This document shows, piece by piece, positions 9,069 through 18,211 of a DNA stretch of 64,000 nucleotides; position 1 is the stretch's first letter, and each line of letters begins with the position of its first letter. Source of the DNA: CAXNKH01 sp049296795 (GTDB taxonomy: Bacteria; Pseudomonadota; Gammaproteobacteria; Burkholderiales; Burkholderiaceae_C). The notes beneath the pieces were generated by a model, which searched no databases, was not told where the DNA came from, and was given only the letters and a program-made list of their open reading frames with translations. The DNA lies in assembly GCA_049296795.1 (NCBI GenBank), contig JBAQTC010000022.1, positions 7,419 through 71,418 on the forward strand. Reading direction: 5' to 3'. The position numbers and the translations under genes are program-made.

Positions 9069-9977
9069 ATGTCTGAACCCACGCTGCATACCCTTAGCTG
9101 CCCCGACATCGACGGTACGCACCGCATGGCCTATTGGCAATGGGGTGACCCCGAAAACGACCATGTCGTGCTGTGCGTCCACGGACTGACACGCCAAGGC
9201 CGAGACTTTGATGAATTAGCGCAAGACCTGTGTACTGAGTTCCGGGTAATTTGCCCCGATGTTGTGGGCCGGGGCCAAAGCGAGTGGTTGAAAACTCCCC
9301 AGTCCTACCAGATTACGCAGTATGCATCGGACATTCGCTTGTTGTTGAAGCAGCTTCAGCCATCCACGTTGGATTGGGTTGGAACCAGCATGGGTGGACT
9401 GATCGCCATGGTCCTGTGCGGAGCTGACGAGCCCCTGCTGCCGGTTGCCGTGCGTCGCTTGGTTCTCAACGATGTCGGCCCAACCATGCAATGGCAGGCC
9501 TTGCAACGGATTGGATCGAGTTTGGGTCAAAGCTCGCGCTTTGACTCCGTGCAACAGGCCGCCGGTGCTTTATGGCAAACCTCGAGCAGTTTCGGCCCCC
9601 ACAGTCCCGCGCAATGGCTTGCGTTATCGCGACCCATGGTCAAACCCGTGGGCGATGGAACGGCGGCATTGACACTGAATTACGATCCCGCCATTGCGCT
9701 GCCGTTTCATGCGATCACGCCCGAGTCGGCTGCTCGCAGCGAGGCCAGCCTGTGGCATTTTTATGACAATATTTCGGCTGAAACTTTGTTGATTCACGGT
9801 GCTGAGTCTGATTTCTTGTCGTCGGCTACGGCGCTTGAAATGACTCGGCGCGGCCCCAAGGCACAACTGGTCGAATTTGGGGGCGTTGGACATGCACCGA
9901 CTTTGGTGTCTGCGCAGCAACGCCAGGTGATCAAGTCATTTTTGTTGGCGCCCCAGGACATCCGAGCAGTCGCATGA
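9069..9977 (+). CDS. Alpha/beta hydrolase
   Basis: About 302 residues. The oxyanion segment VLCVHGLTRQGRDFDELA, the nucleophile elbow GTSMGG (Ser in VGTSMGGLIAM), an Asp in HGAESDFL and the C-terminal His in GVGHAPTL form a full catalytic triad. I chose the ATG at 9069 because the upstream GTG at 9033 would add a 12-residue tail with no fold. The gene overlaps relA by four bases (ATGA). The substrate is unknown; the coupling to relA gives no functional clue by itself. Confidence 0.82.
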   Translation: MSEPTLHTLSCPDIDGTHRMAYWQWGDPENDHVVLCVHGLTRQGRDFDELAQDLCTEFRVICPDVVGRGQSEWLKTPQSYQITQYASDIRLLLKQLQPSTLDWVGTSMGGLIAMVLCGADEPLLPVAVRRLVLNDVGPTMQWQALQRIGSSLGQSSRFDSVQQAAGALWQTSSSFGPHSPAQWLALSRPMVKPVGDGTAALTLNYDPAIALPFHAITPESAARSEASLWHFYDNISAETLLIHGAESDFLSSATALEMTRRGPKAQLVEFGGVGHAPTLVSAQQRQVIKSFLLAPQDIRAVA

Positions 9978-12199
9978 AAACACGAAGCATCGAGCCCGTC
10001 CCAGGTTTACCTCGGTCTGAATTGATACAGGTCGCTGAGGAGAGCCTGCCTGAATTGGCCGATGCCTTGGTGCAGGCGCGCTCTTTTGCCCAACCTTTGA
10101 TTGGCGGCGAAACGCTCGATACCGGTGAAAACACTTTGGCCCATGCCGATGCGGTGGCTGCCATTCTCAAGACCATAGGTGGTTCACAAGCCATGCAGGC
10201 GGCGAGCTACTTGGTCTATACCTGTGACCATTTGAAAAATCCACAGGAGGTGATTGCCAAGGCTTTTGGCGAAAATTATGCAGCGCTCGCCGTAGAGACC
10301 ACCAAGCTGGTTCGGGTGCAACGCCAGGCCAGATCGGCCCGGAGCGGTCAGGACCATGGCGCCATGCCGATGGCGCAAAGCGCAGCATCACAAACCGAGA
10401 ATGTTCGGAAAATGCTGTTGGCTTTTTCACGTGATCTGCGGGTGGTTTTGTTACGCTTGGCATCTCGGCTACAAACGCTGCGCTACTGCACGGCCAACAA
10501 ACGGAGTGACACCACCGCGTTGGCACTTGAATCGCTACAGGTTTTTGCACCTTTGGCGAACCGGCTGGGGATTCGTGACATCAAATGGGAAATGGAGGAT
10601 CTGGCTTTTCGGTTTCTAGAGCCCGAGACTTACCGCGATGTGGCAGGCCTGCTTGACGAAAAGAGAACCGAGCGTGAGGCAGGGGTCGAACAGTTGCGAC
10701 AACGACTTGAACTCGAATTGCTGGAGCAAGGCATCCGTTCAACAGTGCAAGGTCGCCCCAAACACATCTACAGCATTGTTAAAAAAATGCGAGGCAAGTC
10801 ACTGGGCTTCGATCAGGTCTATGACATTCGAGCTTTGCGTATCGTAGTGCCATCGATCCCCGATTGCTACGCAGCCTTGAGTTGGGTTCATAGCCAGTTT
10901 CAGCCAATCACCAAGGAGTTTGATGATTACATCGCCAAGCCCAAGACTAACGGTTACCAATCGCTGCACACGATTGTTCGTGATCGATTGGGAAAACCCA
11001 TAGAAATACAAATTCGAACCCAAGCCATGCACGAACACGCTGAGCACGGGGTGGCTGCCCACTGGGCCTACAAGGAAGCTGGGGTAAAAGGTTATTCGGG
11101 CGTTAGTGCCAGCAGTGACTACGACGCCAAGATCGCGGTGTTGCGGCAATTGTTGGCCTGGGAGCGTGATTTGTCGGTGACCCGCCATGGTGCAGGCGTA
11201 CTCGATGATTTGATTTATGTGTTGACGCCAGATGCGGCCATTGTGGAGTTGGCGCAGGGCGCGACTGCGGTTGATTTTGCTTACAGCGTGCACACCACCT
11301 TGGGACATCGCTGCCGTGGTGCACGGGTCGATGGCCAGATGGTCCCACTCAATACCCCTCTGAAAAACGGTCAGACAGTAGAGATTAGCGCGGTCAAGGA
11401 AGGCGGCCCATCGCGCGATTGGCTCAATCCCGAGCTCGGCTTTCTGGTCAGTCACCGGGCGCGTTCCAAGGTACGGGCCTGGTTCAATGCATTGGCCATG
11501 CACGAGACTGTGGCACGGGGGCGTGAGGCCGTGGAAAAAATGCTGCAACGCGAAGGTAAAACTTCAGTCAAGCTTGACGATTTGGCAGCTGGGTTGGGGT
11601 TCAAGTCGGCTGAATCCCTGTTTGAGCTGGTCGGCAAAGACGAATTCTCGGTTCGCACCATTGAGCAAATGCTGCGTCCGGCGGAACCCGCTGTTCCAGC
11701 GCAAGATTTTGTTGCGCTAAAAAAACCCAGTCAACGCGACCCCTCGGCCCGCGGCGCTGTGCTGGTGGTCGGGGTGGATTCTTTGTTGACCCAAATGGCG
11801 AAATGCTGCAAGCCCGCTCCACCCGACCCGATTTGTGGGTTTGTAACGCGGGGTAAAGGTGTGAGCGTGCATCGCCGGGATTGTTCCAATTTGCGGGAAA
11901 TGGTGGCCAAAAATAGCGAGCGCCTGATTGATGTTCAATGGGGCTTGCCGCAGTCGCATCGGCCGCTGTTGTATCCGGTGGACCTGCTGGTCCAGGCCCA
12001 CGAGCGACCCGCGTTGATAAGGGACATTTCCGAACTCATTTCTAAAGAAAAAATGAATGTGACTGGAGTTCAGACCCGTTCCATCAAGAGCAATCTTTGG
12101 ATGACGTTCACGGTCGAATTGAATGACTCGGCCAGATTGTCCAAAGTTCTGTCCCTGGTAGCTGAACTGCCCGGGGTGAGGTCAGCACGTCGTCTTTAA
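9974..12199 (+). CDS. relA: RelA-type GTP pyrophosphokinase ((p)ppGpp synthetase)
   Basis: 741 residues with the long RSH architecture: a pseudo-hydrolase region, synthetase, TGS, a zinc-finger-like CCKPAPPD segment and a C-terminal ACT domain. The synthetase block reads RPKHIYSIVKKMRGKSLGFD and EFDDYIAKPKTNGYQSLHT. The EFDD sequence fits the ExDD signature of synthesis-only RelA rather than RxKD of bifunctional SpoT. The N-terminal region keeps HADAVAAIL but has YTCDHLKNP where hydrolases carry the HDxxED core, so hydrolysis is predicted to be lost. The product raises ppGpp on ribosomes under amino acid starvation. It overlaps the upstream hydrolase by four bases. Confidence 0.93.
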   Translation: MKTRSIEPVPGLPRSELIQVAEESLPELADALVQARSFAQPLIGGETLDTGENTLAHADAVAAILKTIGGSQAMQAASYLVYTCDHLKNPQEVIAKAFGENYAALAVETTKLVRVQRQARSARSGQDHGAMPMAQSAASQTENVRKMLLAFSRDLRVVLLRLASRLQTLRYCTANKRSDTTALALESLQVFAPLANRLGIRDIKWEMEDLAFRFLEPETYRDVAGLLDEKRTEREAGVEQLRQRLELELLEQGIRSTVQGRPKHIYSIVKKMRGKSLGFDQVYDIRALRIVVPSIPDCYAALSWVHSQFQPITKEFDDYIAKPKTNGYQSLHTIVRDRLGKPIEIQIRTQAMHEHAEHGVAAHWAYKEAGVKGYSGVSASSDYDAKIAVLRQLLAWERDLSVTRHGAGVLDDLIYVLTPDAAIVELAQGATAVDFAYSVHTTLGHRCRGARVDGQMVPLNTPLKNGQTVEISAVKEGGPSRDWLNPELGFLVSHRARSKVRAWFNALAMHETVARGREAVEKMLQREGKTSVKLDDLAAGLGFKSAESLFELVGKDEFSVRTIEQMLRPAEPAVPAQDFVALKKPSQRDPSARGAVLVVGVDSLLTQMAKCCKPAPPDPICGFVTRGKGVSVHRRDCSNLREMVAKNSERLIDVQWGLPQSHRPLLYPVDLLVQAHERPALIRDISELISKEKMNVTGVQTRSIKSNLWMTFTVELNDSARLSKVLSLVAELPGVRSARRL

Positions 12200-12280
12200 C
12201 GGCTAAATCGTGTGAGGGAGTCGGGGCCGTTTGCAAACGTACAATTCGGGTCGTAGCTTAACGAAATTGAAGGACTTAAG

Positions 12281-13000
12281 GTGGCTGGACACAGTAAATG
12301 GGCCAATATTCAACACCGCAAAGGTCGGCAAGATGAGAAGCGGGGCAAAGTGTGGACCCGCGTGATTCGTGAAATCATGGTGGCGGCTCGCACTGGCGGA
12401 GGCGATATCGGTGCCAATCCGCGACTGCGATTGGCGGTTGAAAAAGCCAAGGCCGCCAATTTGCCGGCCGATACGGTGAAACGTAATATCGACAAAGCCA
12501 CGGGCAACCTCGAAGGTGTGAATTACGAAGAAATTCGTTATGAGGGTTATGGCATTGGCGGTGCAGCTATTTTGGTTGATACCATGACCGATAACCGAGT
12601 TCGAACTGTGGCTGAAGTCCGCCACGCTTTCAGTAAGAACGGTGGCAATATGGGAACCGAAGGATCGGTGGTGTTTCAGTTCAAGCACTGTGGCCAGTTG
12701 ATTTTTGCGCCCGGGACCGATGAGGACAAACTGATGGATCTGGCGCTAGACGCTGGGGCAGAAGATGTGATCACCGACGAAGAGGGAACGATCGAGGTGT
12801 TGACCAGTGTTGCTGATTTTGAAGCAGTGAAGAACGCGCTGCAAGCTGCAGGTTTAAAGCCGGAAATGGCCGAGGTCACGATGCGTGCCGAAAACACCAT
12901 TGAAATTCAAGGCGAGGACGCATTAAAAATGCAAAAACTACTGGATGTGCTGGAGGACTTGGACGATGTCCAGGCGATCTACCACAACGCTGCGTTATGA
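12281..13000 (+). CDS. yebC: YebC/PmpR (TACO1) family protein
   Basis: 239 residues with the invariant N-terminus MAGHSKWANIQHRKGRQD, then RIRLAVEKAKA-like and GYGIGGAAILVDTMTDNR segments and the acidic C-terminal region. Family members were described as transcriptional regulators, and more recently as factors that relieve ribosome stalling; which applies here cannot be told. The start is a GTG with AAGG upstream, and the conserved N-terminus fixes it. The stop overlaps the ATG of purD (ATGA). Confidence 0.95.
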   Translation: MAGHSKWANIQHRKGRQDEKRGKVWTRVIREIMVAARTGGGDIGANPRLRLAVEKAKAANLPADTVKRNIDKATGNLEGVNYEEIRYEGYGIGGAAILVDTMTDNRVRTVAEVRHAFSKNGGNMGTEGSVVFQFKHCGQLIFAPGTDEDKLMDLALDAGAEDVITDEEGTIEVLTSVADFEAVKNALQAAGLKPEMAEVTMRAENTIEIQGEDALKMQKLLDVLEDLDDVQAIYHNAAL

Positions 13001-14289
13001 AAATACTGGTGATTGGCGGCGGTGGCCGAGAACACGCGATGGCATGGAAACTGGCTCAGTCCAGCAAGGTCCAAAAAGTCTATGTCGCACCCGGTAACGG
13101 GGGTACGGCAACCCATGATTTTCTCGAAAATTTGCCGATCTCCGACGTTAAAGAATTGCGGGCTTGGGCCCAAGTCAACAAAATTGCTTTGACTGTGGTG
13201 GGGCCCGAAGCGCCTTTGGCCGCTGGTGTCGTCGATGAATTCCGAGCCCATGGCCTGCGAATTTTCGGTCCAACCCGGGCGGCGGCCCAATTGGAGAGTT
13301 CCAAAGCTTTTTCCAAAGCTTTCATGCAGCGCCACGGCATTCCGACAGCGGCCTACGACAGCTTCACGGATGCTGCGCTGGCCCATGCCTATGTGGATCA
13401 AATGGGTGCGCCGATTGTGGTCAAGGCCGATGGCCTGGCCGCTGGCAAAGGGGTGGTGGTGGCCATGACTTTGAACGAGGCACACGAAGCGATTGACTTT
13501 ATGCTGCTGGATAACGCCCTGGGCGTGAGCCACAACATGGGCGGCGCTCGGGTGGTGATCGAAGAATTCCTGATGGGCGAAGAAGCCAGCTTCATTGTGC
13601 TGTGCGATGGCAAAAATGTTCTCCCCTTGGCCACCAGCCAAGACCATAAACGCCTGCTCGATGGTGACGCTGGCCCCAATACCGGCGGCATGGGCGCGTA
13701 TTCCCCGGCACCGGTGGTGACGCCCGAAGTTCATGCCCGTGCCATGCGCGAAGTGATCATGCCGACCATCAAGGGCATGGAAAAAGATGGCATCCCTTAC
13801 ACCGGCTTTCTATACGCAGGGCTGATGATTGACGAGCTGGGGGCCATCAAAACCCTGGAGTTCAACTGCCGTATGGGTGATCCGGAAACTCAGCCAATTT
13901 TGATGCGACTCAAGAGTGACTTGGTCGATGTGCTGTGGTCTGCAACCGAACCCGGTCCGCATGGCAGCCTGGATCAGGTGGAGTTAATTTGGGATCGACG
14001 CTGTGCTTTGGGCGTGGTGGTGGCGGCCCCCGGTTATCCGATGCAGCCGCGCAAAGGCGACCGCATGACTGGATTACCCCAAGAGGCCGACGATGCCGTG
14101 GTGTTTCATGCCGGCACTGCGCTGCAAGACGGCCAGCTTCTGACAACAGGAGGCCGCGTGCTGTGCGTCACGGCCTTGGCTGAAACTGTCAAGCAAGCCC
14201 AGCAGCGCGCTTACGACTACTTGCAAGGGATTCACTTCGACGGCATGCAATACCGCACTGACATTGGCTACCGGGCCATCAAGCACTGA
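12997..14289 (+). CDS. purD: Phosphoribosylamine-glycine ligase
   Basis: 430 residues, the full length for PurD, the ATP-grasp enzyme that joins 5-phosphoribosylamine and glycine in purine synthesis. Hallmarks are the N-terminal GGGGREHAMAWKLAQS, the ATP-grasp KADGLAAGKGVVVA, SQDHKRLLDGDAGPNTGGMG and the metal-binding EFNCRMGDPETQ. It overlaps yebC by four bases, so the two are translationally coupled. Confidence 0.97.
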   Translation: MKILVIGGGGREHAMAWKLAQSSKVQKVYVAPGNGGTATHDFLENLPISDVKELRAWAQVNKIALTVVGPEAPLAAGVVDEFRAHGLRIFGPTRAAAQLESSKAFSKAFMQRHGIPTAAYDSFTDAALAHAYVDQMGAPIVVKADGLAAGKGVVVAMTLNEAHEAIDFMLLDNALGVSHNMGGARVVIEEFLMGEEASFIVLCDGKNVLPLATSQDHKRLLDGDAGPNTGGMGAYSPAPVVTPEVHARAMREVIMPTIKGMEKDGIPYTGFLYAGLMIDELGAIKTLEFNCRMGDPETQPILMRLKSDLVDVLWSATEPGPHGSLDQVELIWDRRCALGVVVAAPGYPMQPRKGDRMTGLPQEADDAVVFHAGTALQDGQLLTTGGRVLCVTALAETVKQAQQRAYDYLQGIHFDGMQYRTDIGYRAIKH

Positions 14290-14310
14290 TGGGTTGAAAC
14301 CTAGCGCCTC

Positions 14311-14958
14311 ATGATCACCAGCGATTTTGTGCCACCTTTTGCAATCCAATTCAAAGGAAACAGTTGCGCACGCTGGGTATTGCGCCGCTTGGGTTGGCAG
14401 CTTCGTTTTGATGGCTTACCAGCGTTGCAAGGCGTATTTGCTGTTTACCCGCACACCAGTAACTGGGACTTTGTCGTTCTGGTCTTGGTTAAATGGGCCA
14501 GTGGCGTGCCAGTTCGGTTTTGGGCAAAAGACAAATTATTCAGTGTGCCTGTATTAGGGCGCTGGTTACGTTTGCTCGGTGGCGTTCCGGTGGAGCGAAA
14601 TTCACCACACGGTCTGGTCGGGCAAACGGTGAAGCATTTTGCCGATTGCAAATCACGCGGCGTCTATTTTTGGCTGGCGGTGGCGCCAGAGGGAACGCGC
14701 AAAGCGACTCCGGGATGGCGTAGTGGTTTTTACCAAGCAACCGTCCAAGCCCAAGTTCCGTTGTGCTTGGTTAAATTGGACTATGCAAAACGCGAAGTGA
14801 CGATTGAAAACTTTATCGCGCTCAAAGGTGAGCCTGAACATGATTTTGCTCGGATCAAACAGGTGTTCGAGGGTGTTCGGGCTTATCGTCCGCGCCAAGC
14901 TGCGCCGGTTCGGCTGTTGGGTAGTCCGGATCCAGACACCAAGAAAGCCGGTTCATGA
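14311..14958 (+). CDS. Lysophospholipid acyltransferase family protein
   Basis: 215 residues. The acyltransferase motifs are an HTSNWD box near residue 47 (the catalytic HxxxxD form), GGVPVERNSP and the APEGTR block. Such enzymes acylate 1-acyl-glycerol-3-phosphate or related lipids at the membrane. The protein is shorter than typical PlsC and belongs to the group with the HTSNWDF motif. The stop overlaps the hemF start by four bases. Confidence 0.82.
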   Translation: MITSDFVPPFAIQFKGNSCARWVLRRLGWQLRFDGLPALQGVFAVYPHTSNWDFVVLVLVKWASGVPVRFWAKDKLFSVPVLGRWLRLLGGVPVERNSPHGLVGQTVKHFADCKSRGVYFWLAVAPEGTRKATPGWRSGFYQATVQAQVPLCLVKLDYAKREVTIENFIALKGEPEHDFARIKQVFEGVRAYRPRQAAPVRLLGSPDPDTKKAGS

Positions 14959-15899
14959 ACACAGCAGTTGACGCCCCAGTGCCGGTGTTGCCGAATAGCC
15001 AAGCGGTGCGCAGCTACCTGCTTGGTTTGCAGGCGAACATCGTTTTGGCCATGGCCGAGATCGACGGCGGATCTTTTTTAAGCGATGCTTGGACCAAGGA
15101 GGCCGGCGAACCTTTGCAGGGCCAGGGGATCACGCAGATTCTTGAAGGCGGTACGGTTTTCGAGCGCGCTGGCTGTGGTTTTTCCCATGTGAGCGGAACA
15201 CGTTTGCCTCCTTCGGCCACCCAACATCGACCCGAGCTCAGCGGCGCCCCTTTTGAAGCCATGGGTGTGTCATTGGTGTTTCACCCGCGTAACCCGTATG
15301 TGCCCATCGTTCACATGAATGTGCGCATGTTGTCAGCCCAGGCCAGTGACGGGACATCCGTGTGCTGGTTCGGCGGCGGCATGGATTTGACGCCCTGCTA
15401 CGGTTTTGAGGAAGACGCGCAACATTTCCATGCGACCTGTAAAGCAGCCTTGGAGGGTTTTGGCGCTGACAAATACCCACGCTTCAAGACCTGGTGCGAC
15501 GAGTACTTCTACCTCAAGCACCGCAAGGAGCAACGTGGTGTTGGGGGAATTTTCTTTGATGATTTTTCCGAGTTGGGTTTTGCGTCTGGTTTTGCCATGC
15601 TGCGTTCGGTCGGTGACGCTTTGTTGGGAGCTTATTTGCCGATTGTGCAACGCCGCAAGGACATGGCCTATGGCGCACGTGAGCGTGAATTCCAACTCTA
15701 TCGGCGTGGGCGCTACGTCGAGTTCAACCTGGTGTGGGACCGTGGCACCCATTTTGGTTTGCAGTCGGGTGGGCGCACCGAGTCGATTTTGTTATCCATG
15801 CCACCCTTGGCCAGTTGGTCCTACCAATCGGTTGCGGCTACCGGATCAGCGGAAGCTGAGTTGCTTGAAAAATTTCTCATCCGTCGGGAGTGGATTTGA
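14955..15899 (+). CDS. hemF: Oxygen-dependent coproporphyrinogen III oxidase
   Basis: 314 residues. Clear HemF blocks are HMNVRMLSA, WFGGGMDLTPCYGFEEDA, HRKEQRGVGGIFFDDF, GRYVEFNLVWDRGTHFGLQS and GRTESILLSMPPLASW. The enzyme converts coproporphyrinogen III to protoporphyrinogen IX with O2 and indicates aerobic heme synthesis. It is coupled to the acyltransferase upstream and overlaps nadD slightly at its stop. Confidence 0.97.
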   Translation: MNTAVDAPVPVLPNSQAVRSYLLGLQANIVLAMAEIDGGSFLSDAWTKEAGEPLQGQGITQILEGGTVFERAGCGFSHVSGTRLPPSATQHRPELSGAPFEAMGVSLVFHPRNPYVPIVHMNVRMLSAQASDGTSVCWFGGGMDLTPCYGFEEDAQHFHATCKAALEGFGADKYPRFKTWCDEYFYLKHRKEQRGVGGIFFDDFSELGFASGFAMLRSVGDALLGAYLPIVQRRKDMAYGAREREFQLYRRGRYVEFNLVWDRGTHFGLQSGGRTESILLSMPPLASWSYQSVAATGSAEAELLEKFLIRREWI

Positions 15900-16504
15900 G
15901 CGTGAAACCACGCCGCATCGGTGTCTTCGGCGGTGCCTTTGATCCACCGCATCAGGCGCATCTGGCTTTGCTGCGCGTTGCAGTCGAGCAGCTAGCACTC
16001 GATGAAGTCAGGGTATTGCCCACGGGTCAGGCTTGGCACAAATCAAGGCCCTTGAGTCCAGCCTTTCACAGGCAGGCGATGGTCGAGCTGGCTTTTTCAT
16101 CTGAGCCCAAGTTCGTTCTGGACAAGCGTGAAATCTTGCGCTCCGGCCCCAGTTACACGGTAGATACTTTGCGCGAGATCCAGGCCGAACTGCCCGGTGC
16201 TGAGTTGTTCCTGGTGATTGGGGCCGATCAGGCGCGAGCGTTGTCCAGCTGGCACGAAGGTGGACTACTGCCCCAACTTGCTATAATTTGCGTAGCTGAA
16301 AGAGAAGATTTGACAGGCTACACCTTGCCATTTTGTCCTCCGAAAGAGCTGCAATCACGTTTTCGACAGTTGAAAATGTCCGCATTGCCCATCAGCGCCA
16401 CTGAAATCAGGTTGCGTCGCGCGGCGCATCAGGGTATTGTCCCCCTGGTAAGCGAATCGGTTGCGAAGTATATTGACCACCACCACCTTTACCAGACCAT
16501 TTGA
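15896..16504 (+). CDS. nadD: Nicotinate-nucleotide adenylyltransferase
   Basis: About 202 residues. It opens with RIGVFGGAFDPPHQAHL, the nucleotidyltransferase HxGH-type signature (here HQAH), and contains ELFLVIGADQARALSSWHE and the ISATEIR motif that ends the fold. It adenylates nicotinate mononucleotide in NAD synthesis. The start is uncertain: TTG 15896 follows GGGAG at a good distance and overlaps the hemF stop; GTG 15890 and GTG 15902 are alternatives that change only a few residues. The rsfS ATG overlaps its stop, the usual nadD-rsfS arrangement. Confidence 0.92.
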   Translation: MSVKPRRIGVFGGAFDPPHQAHLALLRVAVEQLALDEVRVLPTGQAWHKSRPLSPAFHRQAMVELAFSSEPKFVLDKREILRSGPSYTVDTLREIQAELPGAELFLVIGADQARALSSWHEGGLLPQLAIICVAEREDLTGYTLPFCPPKELQSRFRQLKMSALPISATEIRLRRAAHQGIVPLVSESVAKYIDHHHLYQTI

Positions 16505-17094
16505 TGACTACAGACTCCGCTGCTTCCAAAGCCACCCAAAAACTTCAACGCACCATTGTTGATGCCCTGGAGGATGTGAAGGCCCAGGACATCCTGGTGT
16601 TCAACACGGAGCACCTGAGTGCTTTGTTTGAGCGAGTCATCATTGCCTCGGGCACTTCGAATCGGCAAACCAAGGCCTTGGCCGCCAGCGTGCGCGATGC
16701 AGTACGTGATGCGGGTTTTCCAAAACCGCGTAGCGAAGGCGAAGAAAACGGCGAATGGATCATTGTGGATTGTGGTCAAGCGGTGGTCCACATCATGCAA
16801 CCCAGCATTCGCCAGTACTACCACTTGGAAGAGCTCTGGGGTGACAAGCCGGTGCGGTTGAAATTTGGCGCTGACAAGCCTGTCGTCAAAGTTGCAGTCA
16901 AGCCTGCGGCCAAAACAGACAAACCAACAACCAGTCTGAAACGCTCCAGCGCAGCCAAAACCGGTGTGATGGAAGCTTTCCCCAGCAAGGCGCAAATTAA
17001 AAAAGTAGCTGCTAAAACAACGGCCAAAGCTGCGGGAAAATCTGCGGTCACAGCCAAGCCCCAAGCCGCCCGTAAAACCAAGCCCAAGGCCTGA
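16504..17094 (+). CDS. rsfS: Ribosome silencing factor RsfS with basic C-terminal tail
   Basis: 196 residues from the ATG at 16504. Residues about 12-120 form the RsfS/DUF143 domain (DALEDVKAQDILVFNT, IIASGTSNRQTKALA, WIIVDCGQAVVHIMQ, YYHLEELWGD), which binds uL14 on the large subunit and blocks subunit joining. Residues about 124-196 are an extra low-complexity tail with 17 lysines plus Ala, Thr and Pro, resembling histone H1-like tails. Most RsfS proteins end near 105-120 residues. It sits between nadD and rlmH, the conserved order. Confidence 0.93.
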   Translation: MTTDSAASKATQKLQRTIVDALEDVKAQDILVFNTEHLSALFERVIIASGTSNRQTKALAASVRDAVRDAGFPKPRSEGEENGEWIIVDCGQAVVHIMQPSIRQYYHLEELWGDKPVRLKFGADKPVVKVAVKPAAKTDKPTTSLKRSSAAKTGVMEAFPSKAQIKKVAAKTTAKAAGKSAVTAKPQAARKTKPKA

Positions 17095-17103
17095 CCCAGC
17101 GCA

Positions 17104-17571
17104 ATGAAACTGCTGATCGTCGCGGTGGGTCAGCGGATTCCAGACTGGGCCCAAACCGCTTGGGACGACTACGCCAAACGCTTTCCGCCTGAGTTGAAGG
17201 TTGAACTCAAAGCGGTGAAAACTGAGCCGCGGGGTTCCAAGACGCTGGAAACCCTATACGCAGCTGAACGCGGCCGAATTGAAACCGCGATCCCCAAAGG
17301 TGCCCGCATCGTGGCGCTGGACGAACGCGGCAGCGCCCTGACCACCCAAGCCTTGGCAAGCAAGTTGCGGCACTGGCAGCTCGAGGGCGATGATGTGGCG
17401 CTGCTCATCGGTGGCCCCGATGGACTCGATCCCGGATTGAGGCAGGCCGCTCACGAGCGTATTCGTTTGTCCGACCTGACCTTGCCCCACGCTTTCGCCC
17501 GCGTGCTGCTGATCGAGCAGCTTTACCGCGCTTGGTCCATCAACGCCAACCACCCCTACCACCGTGAGTAA
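17104..17571 (+). CDS. rlmH: 23S rRNA pseudouridine-1915 N3-methyltransferase
   Basis: 155 residues, the exact family length. The SPOUT knot residues are visible: VALDERGSALTT, LLIGGPDGLD and the C-terminal LPHAFARVLLIEQLYRA and HPYHRE. It methylates pseudouridine 1915 in helix 69 of 23S rRNA. It follows rsfS directly, and its stop overlaps the maf start by eight bases. Confidence 0.97.
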   Translation: MKLLIVAVGQRIPDWAQTAWDDYAKRFPPELKVELKAVKTEPRGSKTLETLYAAERGRIETAIPKGARIVALDERGSALTTQALASKLRHWQLEGDDVALLIGGPDGLDPGLRQAAHERIRLSDLTLPHAFARVLLIEQLYRAWSINANHPYHRE

Positions 17572-18175
17572 ATTGATTTACCTGGCCTCGCAAAGCCCGC
17601 GCCGGCGTCAGTTGTTGGAGCAACTCGGTGTTCGCTATGAATTGTTGTTGCCTGAGGCGGATGAAGATGCCGAAAGTCTGGAACAAATAGTGCCAGCAGA
17701 GTCCCCACTGGCTTATGTGCAACGGGTGACGCAACTCAAGCTGGACGCTGCGTTGGTGCGCTTGAAACGCCGTGGCTTGCCGGCCGCGCCGATCATGTGC
17801 TCGGATACAACGGTTGCCCTGGGTCGAAAAATCTATGGCAAACCCGCTGATGCAGTCGAGGCCAAAACCATGCTGGCAGAGCTTGGCGGTCATAGGCATC
17901 GTGTGCTGACCGCAGTGGCGCTGGGGACTGCGCGCAAACGGCAACAACTTGTCAGCACCTCGCGAGTGACTTTTGCCCCGCTCACAGCGCGCCAGATCAG
18001 TGCCTATGTTGCCAGCGGAGAACCCTTGGGCAAAGCCGGAGCCTACGCCGTGCAGGGCAGGGCGGCGGCGTTCATTTCCCATATTAGCGGCTCTTACTCT
18101 GGCATCATGGGCTTGCCCATGTTTGAAACTGCGCAGTTATTACGCAGTTTCGGCATGTTGCGGGCTGGTTCATAG
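17564..18175 (+). CDS. maf: Maf family nucleoside triphosphate pyrophosphatase (YhdE-like)
   Basis: 203 residues. The N-terminal LIYLASQSPRRRQLLEQLG is the Maf signature, and MCSDTTVAL, GKPADAVEAKTML and YAVQGRAAAFISHISGSYSG complete it. The YAVQGRAA and SYSGIMGLP stretches point to the dTTP/UTP-specific YhdE subgroup. It hydrolyses non-canonical or excess nucleotides; older names call it a septum formation inhibitor. The start is a GTG overlapping rlmH. Confidence 0.92.
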   Translation: MSKLIYLASQSPRRRQLLEQLGVRYELLLPEADEDAESLEQIVPAESPLAYVQRVTQLKLDAALVRLKRRGLPAAPIMCSDTTVALGRKIYGKPADAVEAKTMLAELGGHRHRVLTAVALGTARKRQQLVSTSRVTFAPLTARQISAYVASGEPLGKAGAYAVQGRAAAFISHISGSYSGIMGLPMFETAQLLRSFGMLRAGS

Positions 18176-18211
18176 CGCGCTGCTTTGACTCCCCTACAAC
18201 AAAACACGCAG

